A stretch of DNA of 64,000 nt from Lithospermum erythrorhizon (taxonomy: Eukaryota > Streptophyta > Magnoliopsida > Boraginales > Boraginaceae), in contig JADFUC010000391.1 of assembly GCA_019722365.1 (NCBI GenBank), forward strand, positions 1,116,001 to 1,180,000. The letters run 5' to 3'. This document shows positions 13,528-23,728 of the stretch, piece by piece. The notes beneath the pieces are model-generated. The model was not told the origin of the DNA and searched no databases. It was given only the letters and a program-made list of their open reading frames with translations. The position numbers and the translations under genes were made by a program. Within the stretch, counting starts at the first letter, position 1. Each line of letters starts with the position of its first letter.

Positions 13528-14760
13528 CTGCAGTATATTTTCACATTATGACATGCAAAACAAATGTTGCTAATATGCCATTTTACACCTAATGTTCTCA
13601 TTTATATTTCAGAGGAACTTAAGCAAATGATAGTATGTACTAGCACACGAAGGGCATGCGTCCGTGAACAAAACAAATCAGAATATAGAGTATCAAGATG
13701 GGTCAAAAGCATCCTTAGTTCATTGTTCTTAAAATTTTCTTTTTAAGAGAATTACATGTTTTTCCATGAGAAAGAAACTCGAATGACATCTTTTTGGAGC
13801 TTCATCTCTCATCTTACATGGTAGGAGTTGAGGCTGACTACCCCTGTATACTCCTCTAGCATCAATTGATTATCAACACTCCTTTTTTATAGCAAGGCAG
13901 TGACCCCCAACCCTATGCTCATTAGTTACTCACCGAGTTATTGCTTTTCGATGCTCTCTTGTGCTTACTACTACGATCATTTTGCACTTCACTCTTGGGT
14001 CAATTAGGAAACAGCCTCCTGTTATCACAGGTTGGAGCATGTTGAGTTGAGTTGAGTTGTACTACCCAGTTTAAAGCAAACAACCTAAATTTAAGTTTTA
14101 ACTTGCTGCCACAACAATATCAATATCAACGGAAATGACTTATAAAGTATACACAGCTGTTAACATACAGAGAAATTGAAATTCAAAGCAACAACAACAT
14201 GCCCCAATACCTCAAAGAGTCTCCGGCCTAGGTGGGGTAGGGGTCGGATTGCATGCAACCTACCCTATGATAACAGGGAAACTGTTTCCGAATCCAAGTT
14301 GGAAGGAGTTGGATGCAATTTGATCTCTTTGACATAACAAATATACAATACTCATATAATTACATGAAATAAAAATACCAAATATAATGCAATGATGTAA
14401 GAAGTAGAACATATCCAGCAAATTACTGTAATCATCATGATAAAGAAAAACAACAAACACATATTTATATTCATCCAAATTTACCAGAACTCACACACTT
14501 AACAAGATTCCAATAAATACCATCCAATACATTTGCCAAACTTTACCATTCTAGTTAAAGACTCAAACTTTATTAAACCCAAAAAAACAAAAATACCAAA
14601 AATACCATAAAATACAAAAAACCAAAAAAAAAAAAGTGAAGGCAAAAGTTAGAAACATAACACACCTCAAACAAGAGTGGTAAGAAGCTGAAACTTCTGC
14701 TTCAGAGATTATTCAAGCTCCAAACTAAAATCAACTGTTTAATTTGTGTAAAATTACTAG
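13528..14760 (-). other. Probable 5' leader intron and promoter side of F-box gene
   Basis: No coding sequence is recognisable. A TGCAG acceptor at 13528-13532 and a possible non-coding first exon near 14670-14740 (ending at a GTGTGTTATG donor) suggest a 5' untranslated intron of about 1.1 kb. This first exon is a guess from splice signals only. The short open frames here have no family resemblance. Confidence 0.35.
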
Positions 14761-16122
14761 TAATCTAATCCTAGTATTTATTTGATATTTTATTAATAAT
14801 ATTAACGAACGTCAAATTAATATCTTATATTAAAATATGTTATTACAGCCCAACAAGTTATAATTTCAAGAAACTAAGTTTTCTGTAATAATTGGTTCAA
14901 GAAAATTAGTACAAAAGGGGTTGAAAAGTCACTTTCGTTTTGAATGAAGCAAGTATGGTGATAAATATGACCTATCTATTCATCAAATTTGAGATTATTC
15001 CATGATTGGGGACTTTCTATAATAAGGGGTGATAAAGAGACATGATATTGTTAAAAGAATTTATCATTTCAATTTAAAATTAATTGATAATAGTCGAACT
15101 AACTATATATTTATAAATCACTGCCTATTGTTTCACATAATAAAGATTTGCTTGTTCTCCTTCATAACAAGTTTTCAGGTAAAACTCGATTTTTCGTTAA
15201 TCAAGTTGATGAATTTAATAAATTAGCTTAAAAACTTGATATGTGATTATATTATTTGTCATATTTAATGTGGATGAGTTCTCTTGCGTAAACTCTCTTC
15301 ATGTAAAACTCGATTTTTCAATAATCATCAAGTTTCAACATGTCCAATACTCTAATGTATGTAAAGAGACTTTCGTCTGAACGAGGTAGGGGGTCAGATA
15401 GTATGCAAGTTTATCACGTGGAAACATACATATTATTTTCGAATCTAAGAGTTAACTATTTATTAATATTTTACAATAGTACAAACACCATCGATTTTTC
15501 AATAATCACGTGTACGATATCAATGGAAGGGCAGGAGGCTCGATGACCAATTTGATCAATCCATCTCAATAATAATAACTTTTGTTGTTTATGTATCATC
15601 AAGGTTGTCATTTAGGTAGCAAGTAGAGCTTCAACGAGGAAGAAAATAGGTAATATGTAATATCTTCCGACGGGGTCTACAATGTGTCAACTGGATGCAG
15701 TGTCAAACGTTAGCCCCAATGTCTTCATTTTAAATGAATAAAACCCCATGCACTAAAAATCAGATATTTTGTCACAACTTATCTAATCATTCATGTCCAA
15801 ATATAAATGACATTATATTAAAAATATATATAGTGCATTGTGATTAAATTTAAGTATCTTGTGTATTAAAGATAAGGCAATTTTTTTACAGTACATTACT
15901 CATGACTCATGAGATGCTACCTTTATCTGTAAATTGCATTACTGGACATATATTATTTGAGCAAGCTCCATTATTGGATTACTTAAAGCTATATCAGCAT
16001 ATCCCAATAAGGGGAATCATAGCGTAAAAAATGCAAATTCAAGAAAGAAATAAATAAAACAACAAGATTTAGAATGAAACGAATACTTTAGATGCAACTG
16101 AAGTTAAATTAAGCAGAAAGAT
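14761..16122. other. Intergenic AT-rich spacer
   Basis: No gene, RNA gene or complete repeat was recognised. Two similar phrases, GTAAAACTCGATTTTTC near 15179 and 15303, indicate an old local duplication of about 125 bases. Confidence 0.5.
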
Positions 16123-16482
16123 TCAAATATGCAGGCGAGACGAGCAAGAAAACGTGACACTGCAGGATTCATCGACGAGAACATTGTAGAGATGAACTGG
16201 TCTAGAGAGGAAAGAAGGCAAATGCACCAGAACATCACACACACATTCATTGTCAACTGCTTTCAACCAACGACAACATTCAGGCGAAGGCGCTGGATTG
16301 CCAGGAGGAACCATAGGGTTGTATGGTAGTGATCCACATGCATAGTTTACAAGAATAAACTGTAAATGACATAGTGGACGGATTGTATTAGATGGGGAAG
16401 TGTCTGCCAAGGCCAACAATGAGAGTCGCGACATGAAGACCAACGAAAGAAACACCAACTTCAAGACCTTAGCCTTCTCCAT
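16123..16482 (-). CDS. Eight-cysteine lipid-transfer/2S-albumin-type secreted protein
   Basis: This is a small secreted protein of 119 residues. Residues 1-26 are a signal peptide (LVFLSLVFMSRLSLLALA). The mature part shows the complete eight-cysteine spacing C...C...CC...CVC...C...C (LC, AC, ECC, CVC, ESC, FSC), which folds into a four-disulfide lipid-binding domain in this superfamily. Features such as FILVNYACGSLPY and a proline-rich loop between the second cysteine and the CC pair resemble the non-specific lipid-transfer-like group often expressed in anthers or seeds, but I cannot assign a named subfamily. It is a single exon starting with MEKAKVLKL. Lipid carriage in the cell wall space is inferred from the family. 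Confidence 0.8.
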   Translation of the reverse strand: MEKAKVLKLVFLSLVFMSRLSLLALADTSPSNTIRPLCHLQFILVNYACGSLPYNPMVPPGNPAPSPECCRWLKAVDNECVCDVLVHLPSFLSRPVHLYNVLVDESCSVTFSCSSRLHI

Positions 16483-16489
16483 TGGATTG

Positions 16490-17205
16490 TTCTGATATGT
16501 ATGACAGATTGTTTAATGCTTATTTATCAGAGGATTCATAACCAACCATGCATCTTCTTCAACCTAATTCTTTTCTGTTAAAGATGATGAAACGAAGGCC
16601 AAGAGGGTGACTCTCACCAGTCAATTCCTTTGCATTGTTATTGTTAGATCAAGCTTGTTAGCTATCAAGTGGTTAAAGATGATCAATTGGAGGCATCAAT
16701 TACATTTTCTTTGCATGATAACTGTTGAATCAAGCCGGCCTGCTAGCTATCAAGTAGACATGAGACATTGGGAAATTTTGTTTGTCTTAAAAATTTAAGA
16801 AATGTATTTAAGGTTCAACTTTAAATGAAGACTTTATTTTGTGAGAAGACAAATAATACAATTTTGATCATACAAGCATGTTTTTATTTGAACTACAACA
16901 AAATATTTAATAGCACATGTTGAATCCAATAGCTTGTTATACAAGAGTTACAATCACAATGAATACATAGTATAATAAGTCTCCTATACAATGTGTGTAA
17001 TTATCACGAATCTAATCGGATAACACCACTATTAGCTGGCTGACTTAATAACTATCGATCTAATAGCACTAGATAAGGTTCACTTGATTAAATTTAACTC
17101 TACCTCAAAATTTTTTTAATACGCCACGAGTATTTAGGATAGGAATATCTCCAAATTCTGTAGCTTCTCGGATCATCAGACCATTCTCCCAGAACACCAT
17201 AAAAT
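16490..17205. other. Intergenic; diverged local duplication
   Basis: No gene seen. Two related segments around 16618-16675 and 16684-16760 share TCAATT..TTTGCAT and TAGCTATCAAGT, indicating a diverged tandem duplication with a unit of about 75-85 bases. It lies in the upstream region of the lipid-transfer-like gene. Confidence 0.45.
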
Positions 17206-17209
17206 CTGT

Positions 17210-19254
17210 TTACACCTCTACCTCTCCAAGTGCCTTCTTAATGTCCTCCTGAGAATCAAAACCAAGAAACAATATAGTGAGTTTTCATTATTTTGAAGTT
17301 TAATATTTAGTCCGCTCATCTAAGTACATGCTTCTTTAATATGAGTACCTCAATTGATAATGGTGACGTCATAGTAGAGTAGCGATCAATGACATGTCCG
17401 TTCTTGTCAACCAAAAACTTTGTGAAGTTCCATCTGATGCCTGATCCAAAGAATCCACCTTTGCTTGCCTTGAGAAATTTGTAGACTGGAGCTGCATTTG
17501 GACCATTAACTTTCACCTAATATATGGAAAAGACAGTTCAACTATCAAAGATCGCTCTATCATCCAAAATTATAGTTCAAGGGCAATGCAAAACATAATT
17601 ATTTGAATTAACATAAAGACGAGATCATCATGCTCATATGGACATTTTGTTGCAAATGCTATAATTTCCTGAGGCAAGATTTCACACAATCATGATTTGA
17701 GCTCACCTTTCCAAAGATCTGGTATTCAGCCTTGAATCTCTCGCAAGCCATCTCATGCGTCTCCTGAGCGGACCCAGGCTCTTGTCTGAAGAATTGATTG
17801 CACGGGAAAGCCAATATCTCGAAGCCTGAAGCGATATGCAGTATCATTAGTCCAAATGATTATCTACTCCCTCAGTTTTTTTTTTATTATACTTGTCGAT
17901 CCTAGCCTAAAACTTTTGCTTCTAAATACTTGTCGTTTTACATTTTCAATGCAATGCATATGTAGTCCAGTTTTTTACTAATATGTTCCTATTAAATAAC
18001 ACAGGAAGTCACTTGTATTTATTTTGTCTATTAAATTCTATAAGTATTCTTAACTCATGAACCATTTTATTGGTCATTCATCATAACACCAAAGTATGTA
18101 CAACTATTTATGTTTTCATTAATACGTGCTTACATGTAAAAGTATTCAAATTCTTAATTAATGTATATAAGTCGCAAGTATAAAAAAAGCGGAGGGAGTA
18201 ATAAGTTTTATATATTCATGCAAAAGAAAAGCTCGACTTGCATAATGAGTTCACAATGAAATATGGAGTATGTAAGAACTAACCTTTACCCTTGAACTTG
18301 TCGTAAAGCTTGGTCAAATCGGTATAGTTGGAGTTTGAGAAGCCACTGAAGAAAGGCCAATTACACCCCCAAAACCATTAGAACAACTCAACCGGCATAA
18401 AAAATACATCCGTTTTAAAATAGTTGATTGTTTGGCTCCAAAGTAGTTAATTAGTCCATTAGAAAATTGCAAACTCAGGCGATAAAGTCATAATCTTTTT
18501 ATCAATTTTAAGGAGTGAACGCCTTCTCAAACAATAATAACGAACTATTTCAAGAACCATTTTAAAAAGTCGCATTACTAAACAATCAATTATTTCAAGA
18601 CGGATGAATATGATTTTTTTACAAATAACTACTGTATATAAATAGCTCAAATGATTGCCAAAATTCCAGAAAAGTTAAAATGGAAATTTTTTAACTATGC
18701 AATTATTTCTTTCCCACAAATCTAATTAGCATCAATTACAAAATACAACATGAACAAATGAAAAATGATAAAAATAAAATAAAGAACAAACCATTTGGAA
18801 GCAACATTGATAATGAGAAGCACCTTGCCTTCATAAATTCTGAGGTCCACATCTTTACCTTTTCTATCCTAAACACAAATGGACAAACAAATCAGAAAAA
18901 ATAATCAAATGCCAAGCAAAAATCAACCAAGAATCCAACAATTTAGCAAAAATGATCAAATGCCATGCAAAGTTCAACCAAGAATCCAACAATTTAGCAA
19001 AAATGATCAAATTCCAAGCAAAAATTAACTAAGAATCCAACAATTTTTTAGCAAAAAATAATCAAATGCCATGCAAAAAATCAACAAAGAATCCAACAAT
19101 TTAGCAATAAAAAAAAATTTCAAATGCCATGCAAAAAATAAAACAAGAATTCAACAATTTAGCAAAAAATAAGCAACTCCCAAAAGAAAAAAGGTACCTT
19201 GACAGTAAATTCATATAAAGATTGCTCTATAGGAGAAGAAGTGGCACCACCCAT
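17210..19254 (-). CDS. Thioredoxin-dependent glutathione peroxidase, GPX4/GPX5 type
   Basis: This enzyme reduces lipid and hydrogen peroxides; the plant members use thioredoxin. Six minus-strand exons (19198-19254, 18792-18868, 18284-18345, 17707-17825, 17349-17516, 17210-17248) join to 173 residues. The N-terminus [12 protein letters not shown], with Gly2, resembles Arabidopsis GPX4/5 and lacks an obvious organelle targeting peptide. Catalytic cysteine 45 is in [14 protein letters not shown], and its TGT codon is split TG|T by the second intron. Other conserved points are FPCNQF (Cys74), Gln80, resolving Cys93 in [10 protein letters not shown] and Trp134 in RWNFTKFLV. All key residues are present. 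It has cysteine, not selenocysteine, as usual in plants. Intron 1 holds a minisatellite and intron 3 a Stowaway-like MITE. Confidence 0.95.
17867..18200. mobile_element. Stowaway-like MITE in GPX intron 3
   Basis: A 334-base element is flanked by TA on both sides. The left end is CTCCCTCAGTTTTTTTTT, and the right end read inverted is CTCCCTCCGCTTTTTTTA. Both ends are followed by TATACTTG[TC]CGA, so the inverted repeat is about 35 bases long. These ends and the TA duplication are diagnostic of Stowaway (Tc1/mariner) MITEs. It makes up most of the 458-base intron. Confidence 0.85.
18908..19180. repeat. Minisatellite in GPX intron 1, about 5 units
   Basis: Five imperfect units of about 50-60 bases begin near 18908, 18959, 19011, 19065 and 19124. 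Each contains ATGCCA[AT]GCAAAAA, then AAGAATCCAACAATTTAGC. They occupy most of the 329-base first intron. Unit length varies by A/T-run slippage. Confidence 0.85.
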
Positions 19255-19259
19255 GTCGA

Positions 19260-20283
19260 ATTATGTGTTTCAGACAAAGATTTTGGTGAAAATATAAGGT
19301 TGTGTTTTAAAACAAATTTTGGTTTGTGAATCAAAGCACCTCAATAATTAAGGTTGTGTTTTAAAACAATTTTGGTTTGTTTTAAAGATAAAATTATGTT
19401 TTGGTTATATAAACAAATTTGATTTGACAATGTTCATTTGTTTTTTTTTTTTTTTTTTTAGTTCCTAAACTAAACATGCTTTGTTTCAAAATTACTGTTT
19501 TCCAAGATAAAACATACTCCGTAACAAATACTGATAACAATATAATAAATAGGTTCTTAAGATTGGTGTTTTTGTTGGGAATGTATGGTTTATTTTAAAG
19601 TGCTTAACGTCACGCTAATGCTTTAAAAACGCTTATTATTCAATTGCTACATGCTTTTGTAACGAACTGAGCCGATCACACATATTCAAAATCGTTTTGC
19701 CACTTCGCCATTCACCAAAAATAACGCCATTTCGACGGAACGACCCTCGAGAGATACTTTTTCAAATACGCACATCGAATTCGGCCATTTAAACATATAT
19801 GACGAACGTACATTAACCCTTTAAAATATTATGAAAATATTATGAAAAAATAATATTTCCAACACATAAGGTATTACTGTTAATTTTGATTCAAATAATA
19901 ATACTCCGTAATACATGTACTATAATAACTAATAATACCTGCAATACAGGTACTATAAAAATCCTCCTATCATATTTATCATGTGCTATAATCACATGCT
20001 ACCTGACAAAATAAGTATATCGCTGACAGTTTACTATTTACCGCTATTAACAACTATGCAAACATACAATTTTTTAGAAATGAAGCTAGTATTAAACAAA
20101 TTATTAAACATATGATCTGAATGTAATATTTCCAATACACCTTGTAGGTGTTCTAAATGTAATTAAAATTTGTGAATTGTAAAACGTGGCTGCTATATAC
20201 AATCTTAAAATTTTGTCACAAAATTTTCAAAGACTACATGTAGATATTTTTACGATTATATTAGCAACTACGTAAACGTATTT
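19260..20283. other. GPX upstream region; no gene seen
   Basis: This is the promoter side of the glutathione peroxidase gene. A near duplication (TTAAGGTTGTGTTTTAAAACAA near 19300 and 19350), a 19-T run at 19441 and isolated MITE scars (ACTCCGTAA) are present. No coding sequence was recognised. Confidence 0.5.
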
Positions 20284-20580
20284 ATGATATATTTGTATTG
20301 AGGTGAATCAAGTGGAGGGTAATCTTTTTAAAATTAACTTAGAAAAGGGGGAATCGAGGTGAATGCATAAAAATATCCTTTGGATAATATTAGCATTGAC
20401 CAGGTAAATACATTATACTCTGTTTTGAGGGTGAATGAATTTAAGTTGAATGTAACATATACTAGGTGAATCTAAGTAAATTTATTTCCCTAGCTAAAAT
20501 AATTTTTTAGAACCCCAAACGAGATAAATGAGAATATTATCCTCGCTTTATCTAGATTCACCTCAAAACAAACAGACCAT
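20284..20580. mobile_element. Possible Tourist-like MITE, degenerate
   Basis: The left end contains TTTGTATTGAGGTGAATC (near 20291) and the right end, read inverted, TGTTTGTTTTGAGGTGAATC (to about 20577). Both are followed by related purine-rich text. The right border is followed by TTA, as in PIF/Harbinger (Tourist) elements. The left border is degraded, so limits are approximate. Confidence 0.4.
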
Positions 20581-20597
20581 TAATCACAAAAATAAAT

Positions 20598-20818
20598 ACT
20601 CACTCCATCTCAATTTAATCGGATCATGAACAAAAATTCTCTTTTCATTATAATTAATTGTTTCTATTTACCAATGCAACTTCAGATCAAGCCAGATTCT
20701 TTACTAATATTATTTTTTCTATTGGTTGATAACCCTCTCTCTTTTTAAAAATTATATAATCAATAATTTTCTTAATAAAATATTCTTCTTATTAACAATC
20801 AAATAAATCAAGGGAGTA
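20598..20818. mobile_element. Stowaway-like MITE, degenerate
   Basis: The left end CTCACTCCATCTCAATTTAATC and the inverted right end CTCCCTTGATTTATTTGATTG form imperfect inverted repeats flanked by TA on both sides. No coding capacity. The ends fit an old Stowaway element. Confidence 0.5.
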
Positions 20819-20934
20819 TTGAAACAAATAATTATTATTAAATATAACTTCATAAAAAGCTAAAATCCAATTCCTTCCCCCAAATTTATATACACATGAT
20901 AAAACCCTCTCTAAAACCCTGAAAGAAAGTACAA

Positions 20935-21103
20935 TGCCAGTTTCACTCGCACGTAAGCCAAAAGTGTCCCATTTATTACTCCGTTTCCAAAAGATGGTTA
21001 ACTATAGGCCTCAATTTTACATGAGAACTGCCGATATCACTGGACAAGTGGAGCTGCCAGAAAATGTTAAGATGGTCGCTCCTGGGGACCACTTGAAGCT
21101 GGT
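20935..21103 (+). pseudogene. Fragment of mitochondrial-type elongation factor Tu
   Basis: An open stretch reads from ATGCCAG into [15 protein letters not shown], then [14 protein letters not shown], which is the start of the C-terminal beta-barrel domain of organellar EF-Tu (mitochondrial type, because of ELPENVKM). It stops at a GTATGA donor-like site at about 21104 with no further exon recognised. Only about 35 of roughly 450 residues are present, so it is a fragment of the gene. The leader just before it carries AAACCCTCTCTAAAACCCTG, a telo-box-like sequence typical of translation genes, so a start region may be joined to an internal exon. Whether it is transcribed is unknown. Confidence 0.65.
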
Positions 21104-21109
21104 ATGAAT

Positions 21110-22560
21110 TTTGCATCAAAACTTGTCGAGGTTTCATTTTTTCATTGGAAATTTGCAATTCTTAGACCTTTTATGAAAGTCAATTTTGCGAAGTTATTAA
21201 TTCTTAAGGGGAGCAAAGTCCTGTTATATTTGATCATGCGGACTACTAATTCGATATAATGTTATATTTTGGAATTGTTTCGTTTGTTAAATGATGAGCT
21301 AGTTCTTATTAGTGAAATAATGACTATTCTTTCATGCTGAGTTCATGAATTGAGACCTGTTTATTTCCTATCTAAATGTTCATCTTATTGGAAGTCCGCT
21401 CGAAATCAGTTCCAATTCCGTGCAAACAAATGCACCTCTTTATTTGTAGATGTTATAACGGATGCGTATAAACAATGATAACAGAATTACTTAAAAGATT
21501 AAGTGACATAAATAAATAACACCAAATCTTTAACGTGAAGATCCCAATAATGTGTTAGTACTGTATTCATACTATGTTTAGATGAAAATTATGTCATTCA
21601 TTGCATGTAATTAAATTCCTAATATGATCTTATCTAATACGGAGTATGATCTTCTGATATGTATGAGTATATATTAGTAGCATCCATATATATTATACAA
21701 TTAGATCTAGCGGTGCAGCCAGGAATCTGAACTGGAAAATGCCGGAAAGGTTTGTACAAGATAACAAGATTAAATGGCACGTTTAGTTTAATACTCTTCT
21801 ACCAAACTTAGGTGGTGGGTTTGCATATTTTTTCAAAATTTTAGGAATGTACTGAAACTACGTTTTTGAAATTATATGTTGATATTAATTGCAATACGCC
21901 GGTAGCATTGAAAATACACACGTAAAACGCGAAAAAATCGACGGCGGCCTCAAATTGACGAATTTAATTTTGTTTGCAATTCATGAATATCAAATGACGA
22001 AACGGCCTAAGTTGAACCAGGGTGATTGAATGAGAATTCTTATCAAACGTAAGTGATCTTTGGTGCCATTAGTCCTGACATAAATATTACAAAATCAAAC
22101 AATTCTCACATTCATATTAAATAAGCGATTGTTTTCTCAAAAATATATTCCCCGTCGTTATACATTACATGATTTTAATTTTAATCAAATTTATCGTGTT
22201 AATGGAAAAGTAGGTTGAAAATACTATATTTTGATGTGTTAATCAAATATTATATCACAAACAAAAATATATGAGTATAAAATGTAAAGTTAATAATCAA
22301 ATTTCAAAATTAAACCATTTTATGAGATATAGGGAGTAATAATTATGTTGGTGATGTTTGAATCATCTAATATTTACTCATGAAGTAGTGAGTGTTAAGT
22401 GCCAAGTGGTACCAGCTCAAGTATTAGTACCTTGTAAAATAAAATAATATGGTTAAAACTTACATATCCTATCACTTAAGATTACTTCTAACAAGAGTTT
22501 CAAATAGTGCCACCAAAAATATTGATCATCATTTGCCAAAATGCCATTAGTTAATCACTT
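21110..22560. other. Intergenic AT-rich spacer
   Basis: No gene, RNA gene or complete repeat was recognised between the EF-Tu fragment and the next gene. Confidence 0.5.
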
Positions 22561-22569
22561 AATCCTCAC

Positions 22570-22578
22570 TATAAAAAG
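22570..22578 (+). promoter_or_regulatory. TATA box
   Basis: TATAAAAAG lies 80-88 bases before the ATG at 22658. It falls inside the longer open frame that begins at 22541, which shows that the upstream ATG is not transcribed and that 22658 is the true start. Confidence 0.7.
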
Positions 22579-22657
22579 CCCTATCATTATCTATTCTTTC
22601 TTAAGCCTCTTTCAACATCACTCAAACAAACAAACAAGAATTGAGGAAATAATCAAA

Positions 22658-23080
22658 ATGCCTAATTACCAAACCAACAAAAAAAACCAAACAGGGTGTA
22701 TTTGGAAAGCTAAAAAATTCCCCCAGGAGCATATAATAGGTGATAAGCCTGTTAAATCATATGGTTCAAGTACAGGGCATGTTATTCATAATTCTGTTCC
22801 AGAAGAAACAAAGAAAAAAGTTGGAGCAAAGCCACATGATGCCTATAACAAGAAACACGAGAAGATATTAACCAGCGCGCATATATCTGCAGCAGAAGTG
22901 GATCGAAATGTTGATCATGGTCAAGGTAATTATAAAAATGATGAGCAATTCTCGGAGTATATCAGTCGTGTAAAGGGTGGCCTGAGAAGTGAATCTGCTA
23001 TTGGAATTGGAATCGAACCAGTTCCTACAAAAGGAGTTACCAGGAGGGATAGCTTGAATGATATGTCTCCAATTTTCTGA
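22658..23080 (+). CDS. Small uncharacterised plant protein with EYISRVK motif
   Basis: A 140-residue protein, basic and hydrophilic, with no signal peptide or membrane segment. The start MPNYQTNKKNQ is chosen because a TATA box sits upstream of it and downstream of the earlier in-frame ATG. Near the C-terminus, EQFSEYISRVKGGLRSESAIG resembles a short motif (F-x-E/D-Y-I-x3-K-x-K/R-x-R) found in small plant proteins of unknown function. The rest is lysine-rich and probably disordered (KKKVGAKPHDAYNKKHEKIL). No enzyme domain is visible, and I do not know the function. Clear promoter, conserved motif and intact frame support a real gene. Confidence 0.75.
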   Translation: MPNYQTNKKNQTGCIWKAKKFPQEHIIGDKPVKSYGSSTGHVIHNSVPEETKKKVGAKPHDAYNKKHEKILTSAHISAAEVDRNVDHGQGNYKNDEQFSEYISRVKGGLRSESAIGIGIEPVPTKGVTRRDSLNDMSPIF

Positions 23081-23089
23081 GCCGAGCAA

Positions 23090-23728
23090 GACTTAAGTTC
23101 AGAACTAGTACAACTGTTGGCGATAAGAAGAGGACTTCAATCGAAGGAAAATGAAATAATTATAAATGATCATGACTGACTACGGATGAATATAATGAGA
23201 TTGGTACAAATCATATGCATCCAGGAGTTGATGCTAGTTTGGTTACATACTTTGTGTATTGTTCAATAACAAATGCTATGAAAAATAAGGTAATAAACAT
23301 GTGTGATTGAGAGTTATAAAAGTTGTGTTGGGTTATGCATGCTGCTCGACAGAAGTCGAATTATGATGCTGTATTAACCATATTTCATGACTACAAGTAA
23401 CGAGTGTAATGGTAAGCAGATAGAAGAGTGAAAGTTTCTTCAGAAGATGAACATATTAATGAGAACAAGAAAAGAAGAGTGGGATCTGCAAGTAATTTTA
23501 TACTCAACATTGTAACTTTACAAGCTAACTGTGCTGCATAAACAGACCATCAAATTCATCTTACAGCTAACACCTAATCATAAAAGCTGAAAATTTACCA
23601 AAATATCCTAGTAATAGGAATTAGACAAATAATGATATGTGCCTAAATTATTTACAAAAACATCCCAGCTTCAGTAAAACAAGAACGACGGCAGAACAGA
23701 AAGGCATTGGAAAGTTCATGTTGTACCC
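23090..23728. other. Spacer between convergent genes
   Basis: Converging 3' flanks of the small plus-strand gene and the minus-strand receptor kinase. No coding sequence was recognised; likely untranslated regions. Confidence 0.5.
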
